Assembly (NCBI GenBank): GCA_900539675.1
Contig: UQDJ01000011.1
Coordinates: 1-44,438, forward strand
Length of the DNA: 44,438 bases
Source of the DNA: an uncultured Coriobacteriaceae bacterium
Lineage (GTDB): Bacteria > Actinomycetota > Coriobacteriia > Coriobacteriales > Eggerthellaceae
Direction: 5' to 3'
This document shows positions 32,596 through 41,312 of the stretch, piece after piece. Position 1 is the first letter of the stretch, and the number at the start of each line of letters is the position of its first letter. The notes under the pieces were generated by a model. The model saw only the letters and a program-made list of their open reading frames with translations. It ran no database searches and was not told the DNA's origin. Made by a program: the position numbers and the translations under genes.

Positions 32596-32706
32596 CGTTC
32601 ATTCAAATAGCTGAAATACGGTGAAAAATATCGCCAACGAGAGAACATCTCGCTGATCGCATTTGTTGTGGAAAGCTTTTTACCACATTGCTTCACGCAC
32701 GTTCTC

Positions 32707-33558
32707 CTAACGAATAAGCTTCTCTGCAGCAGTAACCGTATGCTCCATCGTTATAGAAGTGGTTACCGATCCCAAGCCACCCGGTACTGGCGTAATAGCT
32801 TCCACGATCGGAGCAACGCTATCGTAGTCAACATCGCCGCAGATCTTGCCATCCTTGTCAAAGTTAATGCCTACGTCGAGCACCACCTGACCAGGCTTAA
32901 AATAAGACACATCGTAAGCGCGGGCACGGCCTGTTGCACAGATAACGATATCGGCCATCTGCATCACTTTCGCCAAGTCAGCCGTACGAGAATGACAAAT
33001 GGTCACACTGGCGTTGCGACGCAGCAACAACATAGCAACCGGTTTACCCACCACTAAGCTACGGCCAACCACCACAACATGTTTGCCTTCTATCGGAATG
33101 TTGTAAAAGTCCAACATCTTCACGCAGGCTTCTGCAGTGCAAGGGGCATAGCCTTCAGCAGCATCGGTAAACACTGCACCGAGAGATGCCGTGGATACGC
33201 CATCGATATCCTTGGCCATGGCAAGCTCGTCGCAAACCAGCTTTTCTTCCATTCCCTCAGGTAACGGGCGAAATAAAAGACAGCCATGAATGCGCGAATC
33301 ACCATTGATGCGACGCAACTGTAACAGCAGCTTTTCCTGTGATGCTGTGGCCGGCAGCTCAAACACACGAGTAGTCAATCCCAACGCCTCAGCACGACGC
33401 GTCGCGGTACGTTCATAGCTCAAATCATCCGGACGTGAACCCACGCGTACCAGAGCAAGCGTTGGCTCAATGCCCAAGATCTTTAAGCGCTCAACGCGAT
33501 GCGCCAAATTTTCTGCAATCGCTTCGGTTACGGGGCGGGACTGTAAAACACGCGTCAT
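32707..33558 (-). CDS. folD: Methylenetetrahydrofolate dehydrogenase FolD, probably monofunctional
   Basis: 283 residues of the FolD family: VVVVGRSLVVGKPVAMLLL (Rossmann dinucleotide site), KDIDG (116-120, folate-binding Asp119 kept) and the C-terminal TPVPGGLGSVTTSITMEHTV. The bifunctional active site is altered: in the usual Tyr-Val-x-x-Lys motif Tyr48 stays but the lysine position is Ala52, and the Gln of QLPLP is Phe96 (FRPLP). That Lys and Gln serve the cyclohydrolase step, so this is probably dehydrogenase-only, with FchA encoded just upstream supplying the other step. ATG 33558 has AGG 7 bases before it, 4 bp after fchA. Confidence 0.9.
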   Translation of the reverse strand: MTRVLQSRPVTEAIAENLAHRVERLKILGIEPTLALVRVGSRPDDLSYERTATRRAEALGLTTRVFELPATASQEKLLLQLRRINGDSRIHGCLLFRPLPEGMEEKLVCDELAMAKDIDGVSTASLGAVFTDAAEGYAPCTAEACVKMLDFYNIPIEGKHVVVVGRSLVVGKPVAMLLLRRNASVTICHSRTADLAKVMQMADIVICATGRARAYDVSYFKPGQVVLDVGINFDKDGKICGDVDYDSVAPIVEAITPVPGGLGSVTTSITMEHTVTAAEKLIR

Positions 33559-33562
33559 AGTT

Positions 33563-34186
33563 TTACCTGATCTCCTCTAATACATAGTTGTAAATTTTAT
33601 CAGCCAAGTGGCCGCTTTCTTCAATCATACGATTAGCCTCATCGGTGTAACGCTTTGCCTGATCGACGTTATCAAGCATTTTGGCGTTAACATATACGTT
33701 TAACGCAGCACCCTTTAGAGCACCTTTCGCGAACGAAACGCCCGTCGCCACATCCGAAATAGCCGTACGGTTTCCATGATACGCGAGAAATTCGCTCAAA
33801 CCGATCACGCGCGCACAAGCGCCCATGATGGAAAACGGCACTTCGATAGCCCCAATCAGAGCAGTCTGAATAACCTTATGACGGTAAATGCGCTGTTCAT
33901 GAGTTTCCCGTGGCAACTTAAAAGCCTCTGCCAGCGGGGCAAAAGCCAGCGCATCGCGCTCCACTAAATCCAGGAGTTCTTCACGGACTTCCGCCAAACG
34001 GGCCAGATGCTCTTCAACTTCATCCTGTACATCGGCGTAACGCGGTTTGCCAACCGTCAAGTTTGCCACCATAGAAGAAAGCGCCGAACCAAGAGCACCA
34101 CAATATGCGGAGGCACCACCGCCGCCTGGAGTCGGGGTGCCTGCCGCTAGTTCATTAATAAAGGTTTGATCGATCAATACTCTCAC
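33563..34186 (-). CDS. fchA: Methenyltetrahydrofolate cyclohydrolase FchA (cyclodeaminase/cyclohydrolase family)
   Basis: 207 residues, helical FTCD-C family. The hallmark AAGTPTPGGGGASAYCGALGSALSSMVANLT (14-44) and the ALKGAALNVYVNAKML block are present. It interconverts 10-formyl- and 5,10-methenyl-tetrahydrofolate, as in acetogens and purinolytic clostridia where it stands beside Fhs and FolD. The start is GTG 34184-34186, directly abutting the fhs TAG stop (no spacer), so it depends on translational coupling. Glycine or formimino-THF cyclodeaminase activity is an alternative. Confidence 0.9.
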   Translation of the reverse strand: MRVLIDQTFINELAAGTPTPGGGGASAYCGALGSALSSMVANLTVGKPRYADVQDEVEEHLARLAEVREELLDLVERDALAFAPLAEAFKLPRETHEQRIYRHKVIQTALIGAIEVPFSIMGACARVIGLSEFLAYHGNRTAISDVATGVSFAKGALKGAALNVYVNAKMLDNVDQAKRYTDEANRMIEESGHLADKIYNYVLEEIR

Positions 34187-35854
34187 CTAGAACAGTCCGG
34201 TAATTTTACCGGATTCATCAACATCAATCTTGAAGGCTGCAGGGCTCTTACCTAAACCGGGCATTGTCATAACATTGCCCGTCAGGGCCACAACAAAGCC
34301 AGCACCCGCTGATACCTTCACTTCGCGCACCGTTATGCGGAAATTTCGCGGTGCACCCAACAGTGCTGCGTTATCGGAGAAGCTGTACTGGGTCTTGGCC
34401 ATGCAGACCGGCATACTACCAAAGCCCATTTCCTCCAAATGAGCCAGTTCCTTTTTAGCATTAGGCGCAAAATCAACACCATCAGCACGATAGATACGCT
34501 TAGCAATAGTCTCGATTTTTTCTGCCAAAGAAAGCGAATCTTCGTAAGCAAAGTGAAGCTCGCTTGGCGTTTCGCATAGATGCATAACTTCTTCTGCCAA
34601 CTCTACGCCGCCTTTGCCGCCCTTTGCCCATACCTGAGAAAGTGCCACATTAACGCCTAATTCCTTGCACTTGGCACGAACCAAGTCAATTTCGGCTTGA
34701 GTGTCCGTAGGGAATTCGTTGATAGCCACCACGCAGGGCAAACCGTACACCTTCGTAATGTTTTCCACGTGCTGCAGCAAGTTGGGCAGACCAGCTTCTA
34801 AGGCCTCAAGGTTTTCTTCATTGAGATCAGCCTTAGCAATGCCACCATGATTCTTCAAAGCACGAACCGTTGCTACCACTACGACTGCATCCGGCTTTAA
34901 ACCAGCCAAACGGCACTTGATGTCCAAGAACTTTTCCGCGCCCAGATCAGCACCGAAGCCTGCCTCGGTTACGCAGTAGTCACCAAGAGCTAAGCCCATC
35001 TGAGTTGCCATAATGGAATTGCAACCATGAGCAATATTGGCAAACGGACCGCCATGGACAAAAGCGGGTGTACCTTCAAGTGTCTGTACCAGGTTAGGCT
35101 TCAATGCATCCTTCAAAAGTGCCGTCATAGCACCTTCAGCATGCAGATCGTGTGCCGTAACAGGTTGATTGTCGTGGGTATAACCCACCACGATGCGACC
35201 CAAGCGCTCCTTCAAATCGGTGATAGACGTAGCCAAGCAGAAGATAGCCATAACTTCAGATGCTACCGTAATATCGAAACCGTCTTCGCGCGGCACACCA
35301 TTCACCTTGCCGCCCAAACCATCCACAATGTGACGAAGCTGACGATCATTCATGTCAATGACGCGTTTCCACGTAATACGACGCACATCGATGCCCAGCT
35401 CGTTGCCATTATGAATATGGGCATCCAACAGGGCAGCAAGCAGATTGTTAGCTGCGCCAATAGCATGAAAATCGCCCGTAAAATGCAAGTTGATATCTTC
35501 CATAGGAATTACCTGAGCATAGCCACCACCAGCAGCGCCGCCCTTGATACCAAAAACGGGACCCAAAGAGGGCTCGCGCAGAGCAATAACAGCCTTCTTT
35601 CCCAGGTAGCTCAACGCATCGCCCAAACCTACGGTCGTTGTGGTTTTACCTTCACCAGCAGGGGTAGGATTGATAGCGGTAACCAGCACCAGCTTGCCCG
35701 GCGTGTGCGAGCCTTCGCGAAGCATGTTGTAGTCAACCTTAGCCTTTGAGCGGCCATAACATTCCAAATATTGAGAATCGATGCCCACCTTAGCGGCAAT
35801 CTCAGTGATGTCCTGGGGCGTATGCGCCTGTGCAATTTCGATGTCGCTTAGCAT
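34187..35854 (-). CDS. fhs: Formate-tetrahydrofolate ligase
   Basis: 555 residues, the normal length. The P-loop region LVLVTAINPTPAGEGKTTTT, the AVIALREPSLGPVFGIKGGAAGGG block, NLHFTGDFHAI and the C-terminal GFVVALTGNVMTMPGLGKSPAA are diagnostic. It activates formate with ATP onto tetrahydrofolate, supplying one-carbon units in an anaerobe. The ATG at 35854 gives the family N-terminus (MLSDIEIAQAH); the frame runs open to 35953 without a credible site. GAAGGGAAGG is 15 bases upstream, rather far. It heads the fhs-fchA-folD operon. Confidence 0.95.
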   Translation of the reverse strand: MLSDIEIAQAHTPQDITEIAAKVGIDSQYLECYGRSKAKVDYNMLREGSHTPGKLVLVTAINPTPAGEGKTTTTVGLGDALSYLGKKAVIALREPSLGPVFGIKGGAAGGGYAQVIPMEDINLHFTGDFHAIGAANNLLAALLDAHIHNGNELGIDVRRITWKRVIDMNDRQLRHIVDGLGGKVNGVPREDGFDITVASEVMAIFCLATSITDLKERLGRIVVGYTHDNQPVTAHDLHAEGAMTALLKDALKPNLVQTLEGTPAFVHGGPFANIAHGCNSIMATQMGLALGDYCVTEAGFGADLGAEKFLDIKCRLAGLKPDAVVVVATVRALKNHGGIAKADLNEENLEALEAGLPNLLQHVENITKVYGLPCVVAINEFPTDTQAEIDLVRAKCKELGVNVALSQVWAKGGKGGVELAEEVMHLCETPSELHFAYEDSLSLAEKIETIAKRIYRADGVDFAPNAKKELAHLEEMGFGSMPVCMAKTQYSFSDNAALLGAPRNFRITVREVKVSAGAGFVVALTGNVMTMPGLGKSPAAFKIDVDESGKITGLF

Positions 35855-35946
35855 AGTGCTTACGTTCGCCTTCCCTTCGCTTGATTGGTAGTTACCTATG
35901 TAGAGGCATACGCATCTCGTCTTGACGCCTATGCTGTCATAGAGCT

Positions 35947-35989
35947 GTTTCAAGTTCTTTAAGTCAATGCAGGTTAAACAACTTGAAAC
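35947..35989. other. Inverted repeat between coaX and fhs
   Basis: GTTTCAAGTT (35947-35956) and AACTTGAAAC (35980-35989) are perfect 10-base arms around 23 bases. No T-run follows on the minus strand, so it could be an operator or leader structure for fhs rather than a coaX terminator. It does not resemble a THF riboswitch. Confidence 0.5.
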
Positions 35990-36027
35990 TTTTGTCGGAT
36001 TAACCGCGATGCCTCTTGAAAAGTATT

Positions 36028-36798
36028 TTAGTGACTCAGCTCTTCGTGAATCATGCGCAATCCCTCTAAGGTCAATTCCAGATTGATTTCGGTAATGCGC
36101 TTAGAGATGGGAGCAATACGATGCGCCAAGCCACCCGTAGCAACCACAGGAGCCTCATAGCCCAGTTGCTCAAACACGCGATCGACCAAACCATCAACAC
36201 GTGCAGCTTCGCCATACACCACACCCACTTTCAAGCACTCTGCCGTGCTTGAACCAATAGCCGTGCCGGGGTCTTCCAACTCAACGGAACGAAGAAGCGC
36301 TGCGCGGGTGAACAACGAACGCACCGACGATTCAACGCCAGGCGCAATAATACCGCCTACAAACGTTCCGTTCTTGTCCACGATTTCAATATTGGTAGCA
36401 GTACCAAAGTCCACCACCACCACTGGCGCACCGTAAATGCGCTTAGCAGCTGCAGCATCGGCCACACGGTCAGAACCCAGTTCGGGGAATTTGGAAGCAT
36501 CAATATTAATCAGATGGCCCGCTGTTGCCACTGATACCACCACCGCTTTAACGCAAAATGAGCGATAGCATGCTTTTTCCCAGTTGTGAGTCAATGCGGG
36601 CACCACCGATGCCAGAATAGCGCCATCGATGTGCGAATTTTCCAGGCCTTCAGCCTGCATTAGAACGCGCAGCTTAATGCGCAGTTCATCGCTGGTATGA
36701 TCCACATTAGTGGCCAAACGCCACATATGAACCAGTTTGTCACCATCATAAATACCCAAAACAGTTTGGGTATTGCCAACGTCAATCGCAAGTAACAT
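36028..36798 (-). CDS. coaX: Type III pantothenate kinase
   Basis: 256 residues. CoaX phosphorylates pantothenate, the first step to coenzyme A, in the cytoplasm. ASKHA-fold motifs are clear: MLLAIDVGNTQTVLGIYDGD at the N-terminus with phosphate-loop DVGNT (6-10), PELGSDRVADAAAA, VVVDFGTATNIEIVD and GGIIAPGVESSVRSLF. The ATG 36798 is chosen because the family begins here; the frame is open to 36828 (MPIPKGTVRN first). The Shine-Dalgarno is weak (AGGGA about 13 bases upstream). It is divergent from the response regulator. Confidence 0.94.
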   Translation of the reverse strand: MLLAIDVGNTQTVLGIYDGDKLVHMWRLATNVDHTSDELRIKLRVLMQAEGLENSHIDGAILASVVPALTHNWEKACYRSFCVKAVVVSVATAGHLINIDASKFPELGSDRVADAAAAKRIYGAPVVVVDFGTATNIEIVDKNGTFVGGIIAPGVESSVRSLFTRAALLRSVELEDPGTAIGSSTAECLKVGVVYGEAARVDGLVDRVFEQLGYEAPVVATGGLAHRIAPISKRITEINLELTLEGLRMIHEELSH

Positions 36799-36915
36799 GT
36801 TTCTGACAGTCCCTTTCGGAATAGGCATTACGAGCGAATGCTACCATACTATTGTGCTTGAACTATATAAGCTTTACATAGCTTTGCTTTAATAAAGGCT
36901 ACAGAAGGTGATTTC

Positions 36916-37608
36916 ATGGAAACAAATCCTGCTCGCATTCTTATCGTTGATGATGAACCATCCATTACCGAATTTGTCAGTTATGCCATGCGAAAGGAAG
37001 GTTATGAAACCGAAGTGGCATCCAACGGCGAAGAGGCCTTAGACAAAATTGAGCATGAGCATTTTGACCTGTTCATTTTAGATATCATGCTTCCTGGCAT
37101 CGATGGATACGAATTGTGCCGTCGCATTCGCACTAAGATGAGTACCCCCATCCTGTTTCTTTCCGCACGCGATGCAGAGATCAATAAAGTAGTAGGTTTG
37201 GAATTGGGCGCCGATGACTACCTGGCAAAGCCCTTTGGTGTGCGAGAACTTCTGGCGCGTACCCATGCTCTGCTACGCCGCAGCCAGGGTATGGAATCTT
37301 CTACCGGATCCGAAATTACTGCTGGTGGTATCACCTTAAACGAAGATACCCACGTTGCCGAAGGTGACAAAGGTCCTATTGATTTAACACCCCGCGAATT
37401 CGAACTGTTGGCTTGCCTGATGCGCAATGCCGGCAAGGTAGTTTCGCGCGAAGATTTATTACACGATGCTTGGAACTGGGAATTTATCACAGAAACTAAG
37501 ACGGTTGACACCCACATCAAGCGTTTACGTGACAAAATAGAAGCAGCAGGTTATGACCCCAAATTGGTTGAAACGGTACGCGGCTACGGCTATCGCTTTA
37601 GAAAGTAA
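36916..37608 (+). CDS. OmpR/PhoB-family response regulator
   Basis: 230 residues. Receiver domain 1-120: acidic pair D12-D13, phospho-acceptor D56 in FILDIMLPG, Thr/Ser position S83 and K105 in LAKPF. Winged-helix DNA-binding domain about 133-230: PIDLTPREFELLACLMRNAG, VVSREDLLHDAWNWEF, TVDTHIKRLRDKIE and the terminal TVRGYGYRFRK. It is a standard DNA-binding partner for the adjacent kinase. GAAGGTGA precedes the ATG. The signal and regulon are not evident; phosphate control of the phn locus is one possibility, without direct linkage. Confidence 0.93.
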   Translation: METNPARILIVDDEPSITEFVSYAMRKEGYETEVASNGEEALDKIEHEHFDLFILDIMLPGIDGYELCRRIRTKMSTPILFLSARDAEINKVVGLELGADDYLAKPFGVRELLARTHALLRRSQGMESSTGSEITAGGITLNEDTHVAEGDKGPIDLTPREFELLACLMRNAGKVVSREDLLHDAWNWEFITETKTVDTHIKRLRDKIEAAGYDPKLVETVRGYGYRFRK

Positions 37609-37653
37609 GGCACATCCTGCACATCTATCCGTTCATAACCAGTTGGGCAGCCT

Positions 37654-38796
37654 ATGTCGTATTCATCTCATAATCGAACCGCATCGGGAGCTATTCGCAC
37701 TCCTCAAAGTGCACAGCGCGCATCCGAAGAACCTCCGATGCGGCTTTTTACGCATATTTCGTTTTTGGCAACCTTATTAGCGGTATTCGCCAGCATTCTC
37801 ACCGTCTTAATAGGTATGGCATTTTTTCATCTGCCCTACTTTTGCATGCTGGTGGTTATCCCCATCGGTTGCGTCTGCTATTTTTTGAGTCTGCTGATAG
37901 CACACTTCATCAGCCGACCTTTGACGGAACTCACCCACAAGATGCACGCTTACGAAACGGGCGATAAATCCATTGTGTTCGCCCCTACCGGCGCTCTGCG
38001 CGAAGTGGACGATCTTTCCAAGGATATTCAAGATTTCATTCGTGTTTATGAATCACGCGTTGACGAATTGGTTGCGGTCAATCAGCAGCAAGACGAATTC
38101 GTCAGCGATGTTGCCCACGAATTCCGCACGCCACTGACTGCAATCAGCGGAAACGCTGAATTAATGCTAGACCCCGATATGCCGCAATCCACACGCGAAC
38201 ACTTTTGCGAAATTATTCTTAAAGAAGCTGGCCGTCTTAAGAACTTAACCAATGGCGTATTGGCCTTGCAGCACGCCAAAGAAGGCACACCGGCTACCGA
38301 GCTTACGCGCATCAATATCGAATCGGTGGCACGCGATGTTATTGATATCCTCAAGCCTATCGCGCAAGACAAAAACATCACCCTCAGCGTTCAAGGCGCC
38401 GCTCCGGACATTTTAGGTAATGACGATCGCTTAAAGCAGGCACTGATCAATTTGATCGATAATGCCATCCGCCACGTTGAAGAAGGAGGACACGTTACGG
38501 TCCTGCTTTCCGGTATCCAGGACAAGGCAATCTTCTCAGTCAAAGATGACGGTTGCGGTATTGGCAACGTGGATCCGGTATTGCTGTTCAAGCGTTTCTA
38601 TCGCGGCGATATGTCACGTGCTCGCAATACCGGAGGCGCTGGCATTGGTCTTGCTATCGTCAAAGAAATCTGCGAAGACTTCGACGGTGATGTGACCGCC
38701 TTCAATGCACCCGAAGGTGGCGCCGTGTTTACGATGGCCTTCCCTGCACTGAAGAAAATTCCTGCCAACCAACCCACTAAGCAGACCAAACGATAA
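37654..38796 (+). CDS. Membrane sensor histidine kinase
   Basis: 380 residues, 45 bp after its response regulator. Two membrane helices (about 33-57 and 62-86) are joined by a very short loop, so there is no extracytoplasmic sensor domain; a HAMP-like region follows (about 84-135, FISRPLTELTHKMHAYETGD). The dimerisation box DVAHEFRTPLTAISGNAELM has H155; the ATPase has QALINLIDNAIRHVE (N-box), DDGCGIG and GGAGIGLAIVKEI. The signal is probably sensed in the membrane or relayed. ATG 37654 is used; an internal ATG at 37738 just before the first helix is an alternative. Confidence 0.92.
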   Translation: MSYSSHNRTASGAIRTPQSAQRASEEPPMRLFTHISFLATLLAVFASILTVLIGMAFFHLPYFCMLVVIPIGCVCYFLSLLIAHFISRPLTELTHKMHAYETGDKSIVFAPTGALREVDDLSKDIQDFIRVYESRVDELVAVNQQQDEFVSDVAHEFRTPLTAISGNAELMLDPDMPQSTREHFCEIILKEAGRLKNLTNGVLALQHAKEGTPATELTRINIESVARDVIDILKPIAQDKNITLSVQGAAPDILGNDDRLKQALINLIDNAIRHVEEGGHVTVLLSGIQDKAIFSVKDDGCGIGNVDPVLLFKRFYRGDMSRARNTGGAGIGLAIVKEICEDFDGDVTAFNAPEGGAVFTMAFPALKKIPANQPTKQTKR

Positions 38797-38815
38797 GTTC
38801 AAAACCCACCAATAC

Positions 38816-38899
38816 TGATGGTTGCTTATCTCATCCTGATGACTGCTTACCCCATCTTGATAGCTGCTTATTTTGTACTAATAGCTGCTTATTTCACAA
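38816..38899. repeat. 21-bp tandem repeat, four copies, overlapping the bioY stop codon
   Basis: Units start at 38816, 38837, 38858 and 38879, each with TRATRRYTGCTTA (TGATGGTTGCTTA, TGATGACTGCTTA, TGATAGCTGCTTA, TAATAGCTGCTTA). The TTA of the fourth copy (38889-38891) is the bioY stop codon on the minus strand. It fills the spacer between the convergent kinase and bioY genes. Confidence 0.88.
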
Positions 38900-39494
38900 C
38901 GCGCGAAACTGCCTGAGCCAACAACACTGCAGCAATCATCTTACAAATGTCAATCAGGACAAACGGTGCCACTGCAGCAAGAAAGGCTGCTTCTGCGCTC
39001 AAATGGCCTACCTGCATCAACCAGACCCAGCCGAACGCATACAGAATGGTCAAAAAGATAACGCCCATAACCAGATGACGTGCGAGCGTTCCTGCTGCAA
39101 TCTCAGTGCCAAAAAAACGCTTCGTGTTTTCGGAGGAAAATACCTTGCTGCGCTTCATGAGAGCATCGCACGCCAGCGCAAGAACACCAGCCACCAAGAA
39201 GCCCACAATAAAGCCACCCGTAGGGCCAACCAAAGCAGCTAAGCCGCCCTTAAAAGAGCTAAACACCGGTAGACCTAAACCACCTAAAACCAGATAAGCA
39301 GCAATCGCAGCTAATGCCTGTTTTGGCTGCAAAGCAAACAGAACGAACATAACCGCTAACGTCTGCAGCGTGAATGGAATAGGACCCAAAGGAATCGTAA
39401 TCCAGGCCGCAATCACCATAAATGCAACCGACAGAGCACAAAACGCAACTTGGGCTGCATGTCCACTACGTTGCTGCACTTTCGAAATAACCAT
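38889..39494 (-). CDS. bioY: Biotin transporter S component BioY
   Basis: 201 residues with about six membrane helices. The family blocks ITIPLGPIPFTLQTLAVMFVLFALQPKQALAAIAAYLVLGGLGLPVFS and GGLAALVGPTGGFIVGFL form the biotin pocket region. BioY imports biotin, alone or with an ECF module that is not in this window. AAGGGTAGG precedes the ATG. The coding end runs into the 21-bp repeats. Together with birA nearby this points to a biotin scavenger. Confidence 0.93.
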   Translation of the reverse strand: MVISKVQQRSGHAAQVAFCALSVAFMVIAAWITIPLGPIPFTLQTLAVMFVLFALQPKQALAAIAAYLVLGGLGLPVFSSFKGGLAALVGPTGGFIVGFLVAGVLALACDALMKRSKVFSSENTKRFFGTEIAAGTLARHLVMGVIFLTILYAFGWVWLMQVGHLSAEAAFLAAVAPFVLIDICKMIAAVLLAQAVSRVVK

Positions 39495-39575
39495 CTGCCT
39501 ACCCTTCTGTCATCCATAAAATGCCAGTGTCGCTCCACTGACCCTCATCATAGATTGAGCTAAAGATACGCACCT

Positions 39576-39647
39576 AGCTGTCACGCATTGTCACGCATCC
39601 AGCTGTCACGCATCCAGCTGTCACGCATCCAGCTATCATATGTCCAG
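39576..39647. repeat. 15-bp tandem repeat between bioY and the MATE gene
   Basis: Unit AGCTGTCACGCATCC: copies at 39576-39590, 39601-39615, 39616-39630 and a decayed one at 39631-39645, plus a partial copy at 39591-39600. The middle two are identical. It lies roughly 100 bp past the MATE stop codon and upstream of bioY. Confidence 0.9.
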
Positions 39648-39660
39648 TTTCTCAAAGAAG

Positions 39661-39682
39661 CCGTTATGGTAGCACATAACGG
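39661..39682 (-). terminator. Hairpin downstream of the MATE gene
   Basis: CCGTTATG (39661-39668) and CATAACGG (39675-39682) form a perfect 8-bp stem with loop GTAGCA; CTTCTTTG follows on the minus strand. Probable terminator of the MATE gene. Confidence 0.6.
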
Positions 39683-39697
39683 CGTAGCTGCCAGTAC

Positions 39698-39729
39698 GAC
39701 AGGGCTCTATTATGACAGGGCTCTATTTC
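39698..39729. repeat. 16-bp direct duplication downstream of the MATE gene
   Basis: GACAGGGCTCTATTAT (39698-39713) is followed at once by GACAGGGCTCTATTTC (39714-39729). It lies 20 bp after the MATE stop codon. Confidence 0.8.
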
Positions 39730-39749
39730 AAGCAAATGTCGTGGCACCG

Positions 39750-41312
39750 TTATGCATTATTGCGGCCAAACTTTGCCTTGATGGTGCCCTCTTCTATACC
39801 CTTTAAACGTTTTAGTTCAACCAACACAAACGCTGCCGACGTTACGATTGCCAAGAAGTCTGCAATGGGCACCGCAAAGTAAATAGCATCCAAACTGGTC
39901 AGACTGGGAACAAGGGATGGCAGGATCACCGGTAACACGATCAGAAGTGGAATCAAGAAAAGCACCTGACGGGTAAGAGAAAGAATAATTGACTTCATTG
40001 GCTGACCTGTTGCTTGGAAATAGTGAGAAGACACAATCTGCAAGCCCACAACCGGCAGCATAAGCAGCTGAACGTTCAGCGCAAAGACGGTGAAATCGCG
40101 CAGCGAATCATCGCGAATGCCGAAGAAGCCCACAATATTGACCGCGAATACATGGATCAAGATCCACATGACCACACCCAGGATAGTTGCAGCCAAAATG
40201 CCATAACCCAAGGTTGCGCGCACGCGCTTAATCAAGCTAGCGCCGTAGTTATAACCCAACAACGGCTGAATTGCCACTGCCGTACCAATGATGGGCAACA
40301 CGGTAAACATGGCACAGCGCTGCACCACACCGATAGACGCCAATGCCGCCTCAGCGCCCAACGGCGACTGTGCACCATAGAGCACCAACAGATAATTCGT
40401 CAAAAAGTTAATGAGCGACATTGCCAATTGCAGTATGCAACTTGCAGCACCCAACGACAGGATGAAACCCACCACCGTTGCTTCCAGCTTTAAGTATTTC
40501 AAGTGCAACTTGAAGGCAACATCTTTGGTGATAATGAAGTACCACAGTACGCATATACAAGAAATTGCCTGGCCCGAAACAGTAGCAAGCGCGCTCCCAA
40601 TTACCCCCATGCCCAATACCATGACGAACAGATAATTCAGCCCAATGCAGGAAAAGGCGCCAATTAGCATGGTACCCAACGCGCGATTTGGAGCACCAGC
40701 AGTACGGATGAAGTTGTTCACACCCATGCCAATGACCTGAAATATTAAGCCGGCACTGATGATATACACAAACGAATACGTGTAGTCATGAATCTGCGGT
40801 GTAACACTTGAAAGCGAAAGCAACGCCTCCATACACGGTGGAATATTGGCCAGAGCAAATACGATAACCGCCGCCACAATACCTAAGCCCACCGTGTTGC
40901 CAAGGCTCTTTTCGGCTTCATCCTTCTTGCCTTCGCCCAAACGCAACGCCGCAAGAGCATTGCCACCATTGCCAATCAGCATACCGATAGCCATAAAGAT
41001 TGCCATAAGCGGCATAGCTGCCGTTGCAACCGAAAGACCAATTTCGCCCATTGCTTGGCCCAAGAAGATTGAGTCAATAACGTTGTAGGCCCCATTAACC
41101 AACATACCCACGATAGAGGGAATAGCGAATTCAATGATAAGCTTCGGAATGGAGCCCGTCCCCATGCGAGCCGTGCGTTGATCTCCCTTACTTGACGGTC
41201 TATTTGAAGCCTGTGGAGCTGAATCGTGCAGCGTTCCTTTGGAAAAGATCTTTTTATCTTGAGCAGTATCATTCGATTGCGTATTGTTCTGCTGCATATC
41301 CTTAAGACTCAT
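39750..41312 (-). CDS. MATE-family multidrug/cation exporter
   Basis: 520 residues with about twelve membrane helices in two related halves. Typical blocks: IPKLIIEFAIPSIVGMLVNGAYNVIDSIFLGQAMGEIGLS, MLIGNGGNALAALRLGEGKKDEAEKSLGNTV and, in the second half, VAIQPLLGYNYGASL and QIVSSHYFQATGQPMKS. It resembles the MepA/NorM branch, exporting drugs in exchange for Na+ or H+; the substrate is unknown. The start ATG 41312 follows AAAGGAT; the frame is open to 41402 without a site. About 55 polar residues (Gln/Asn/Ser-rich) precede the first helix, which is more than usual. Confidence 0.92.
   Translation of the reverse strand: MSLKDMQQNNTQSNDTAQDKKIFSKGTLHDSAPQASNRPSSKGDQRTARMGTGSIPKLIIEFAIPSIVGMLVNGAYNVIDSIFLGQAMGEIGLSVATAAMPLMAIFMAIGMLIGNGGNALAALRLGEGKKDEAEKSLGNTVGLGIVAAVIVFALANIPPCMEALLSLSSVTPQIHDYTYSFVYIISAGLIFQVIGMGVNNFIRTAGAPNRALGTMLIGAFSCIGLNYLFVMVLGMGVIGSALATVSGQAISCICVLWYFIITKDVAFKLHLKYLKLEATVVGFILSLGAASCILQLAMSLINFLTNYLLVLYGAQSPLGAEAALASIGVVQRCAMFTVLPIIGTAVAIQPLLGYNYGASLIKRVRATLGYGILAATILGVVMWILIHVFAVNIVGFFGIRDDSLRDFTVFALNVQLLMLPVVGLQIVSSHYFQATGQPMKSIILSLTRQVLFLIPLLIVLPVILPSLVPSLTSLDAIYFAVPIADFLAIVTSAAFVLVELKRLKGIEEGTIKAKFGRNNA

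Noticed and set aside
35855..35953. 33-codon extension of fhs
   Set aside because: No homology and no ribosome site; the family starts at the ATG at 35854.
35855..36027. Tetrahydrofolate riboswitch ahead of fhs
   Set aside because: I looked for the conserved THF-aptamer segments and could not find them; only the plain inverted repeat is present.
36916..38796. Assignment of the two-component system as PhoB-PhoR controlling phn
   Set aside because: The regulator belongs to the right family, but there is no linkage to phosphate genes and the kinase lacks PhoR-specific features, so I left it unnamed.
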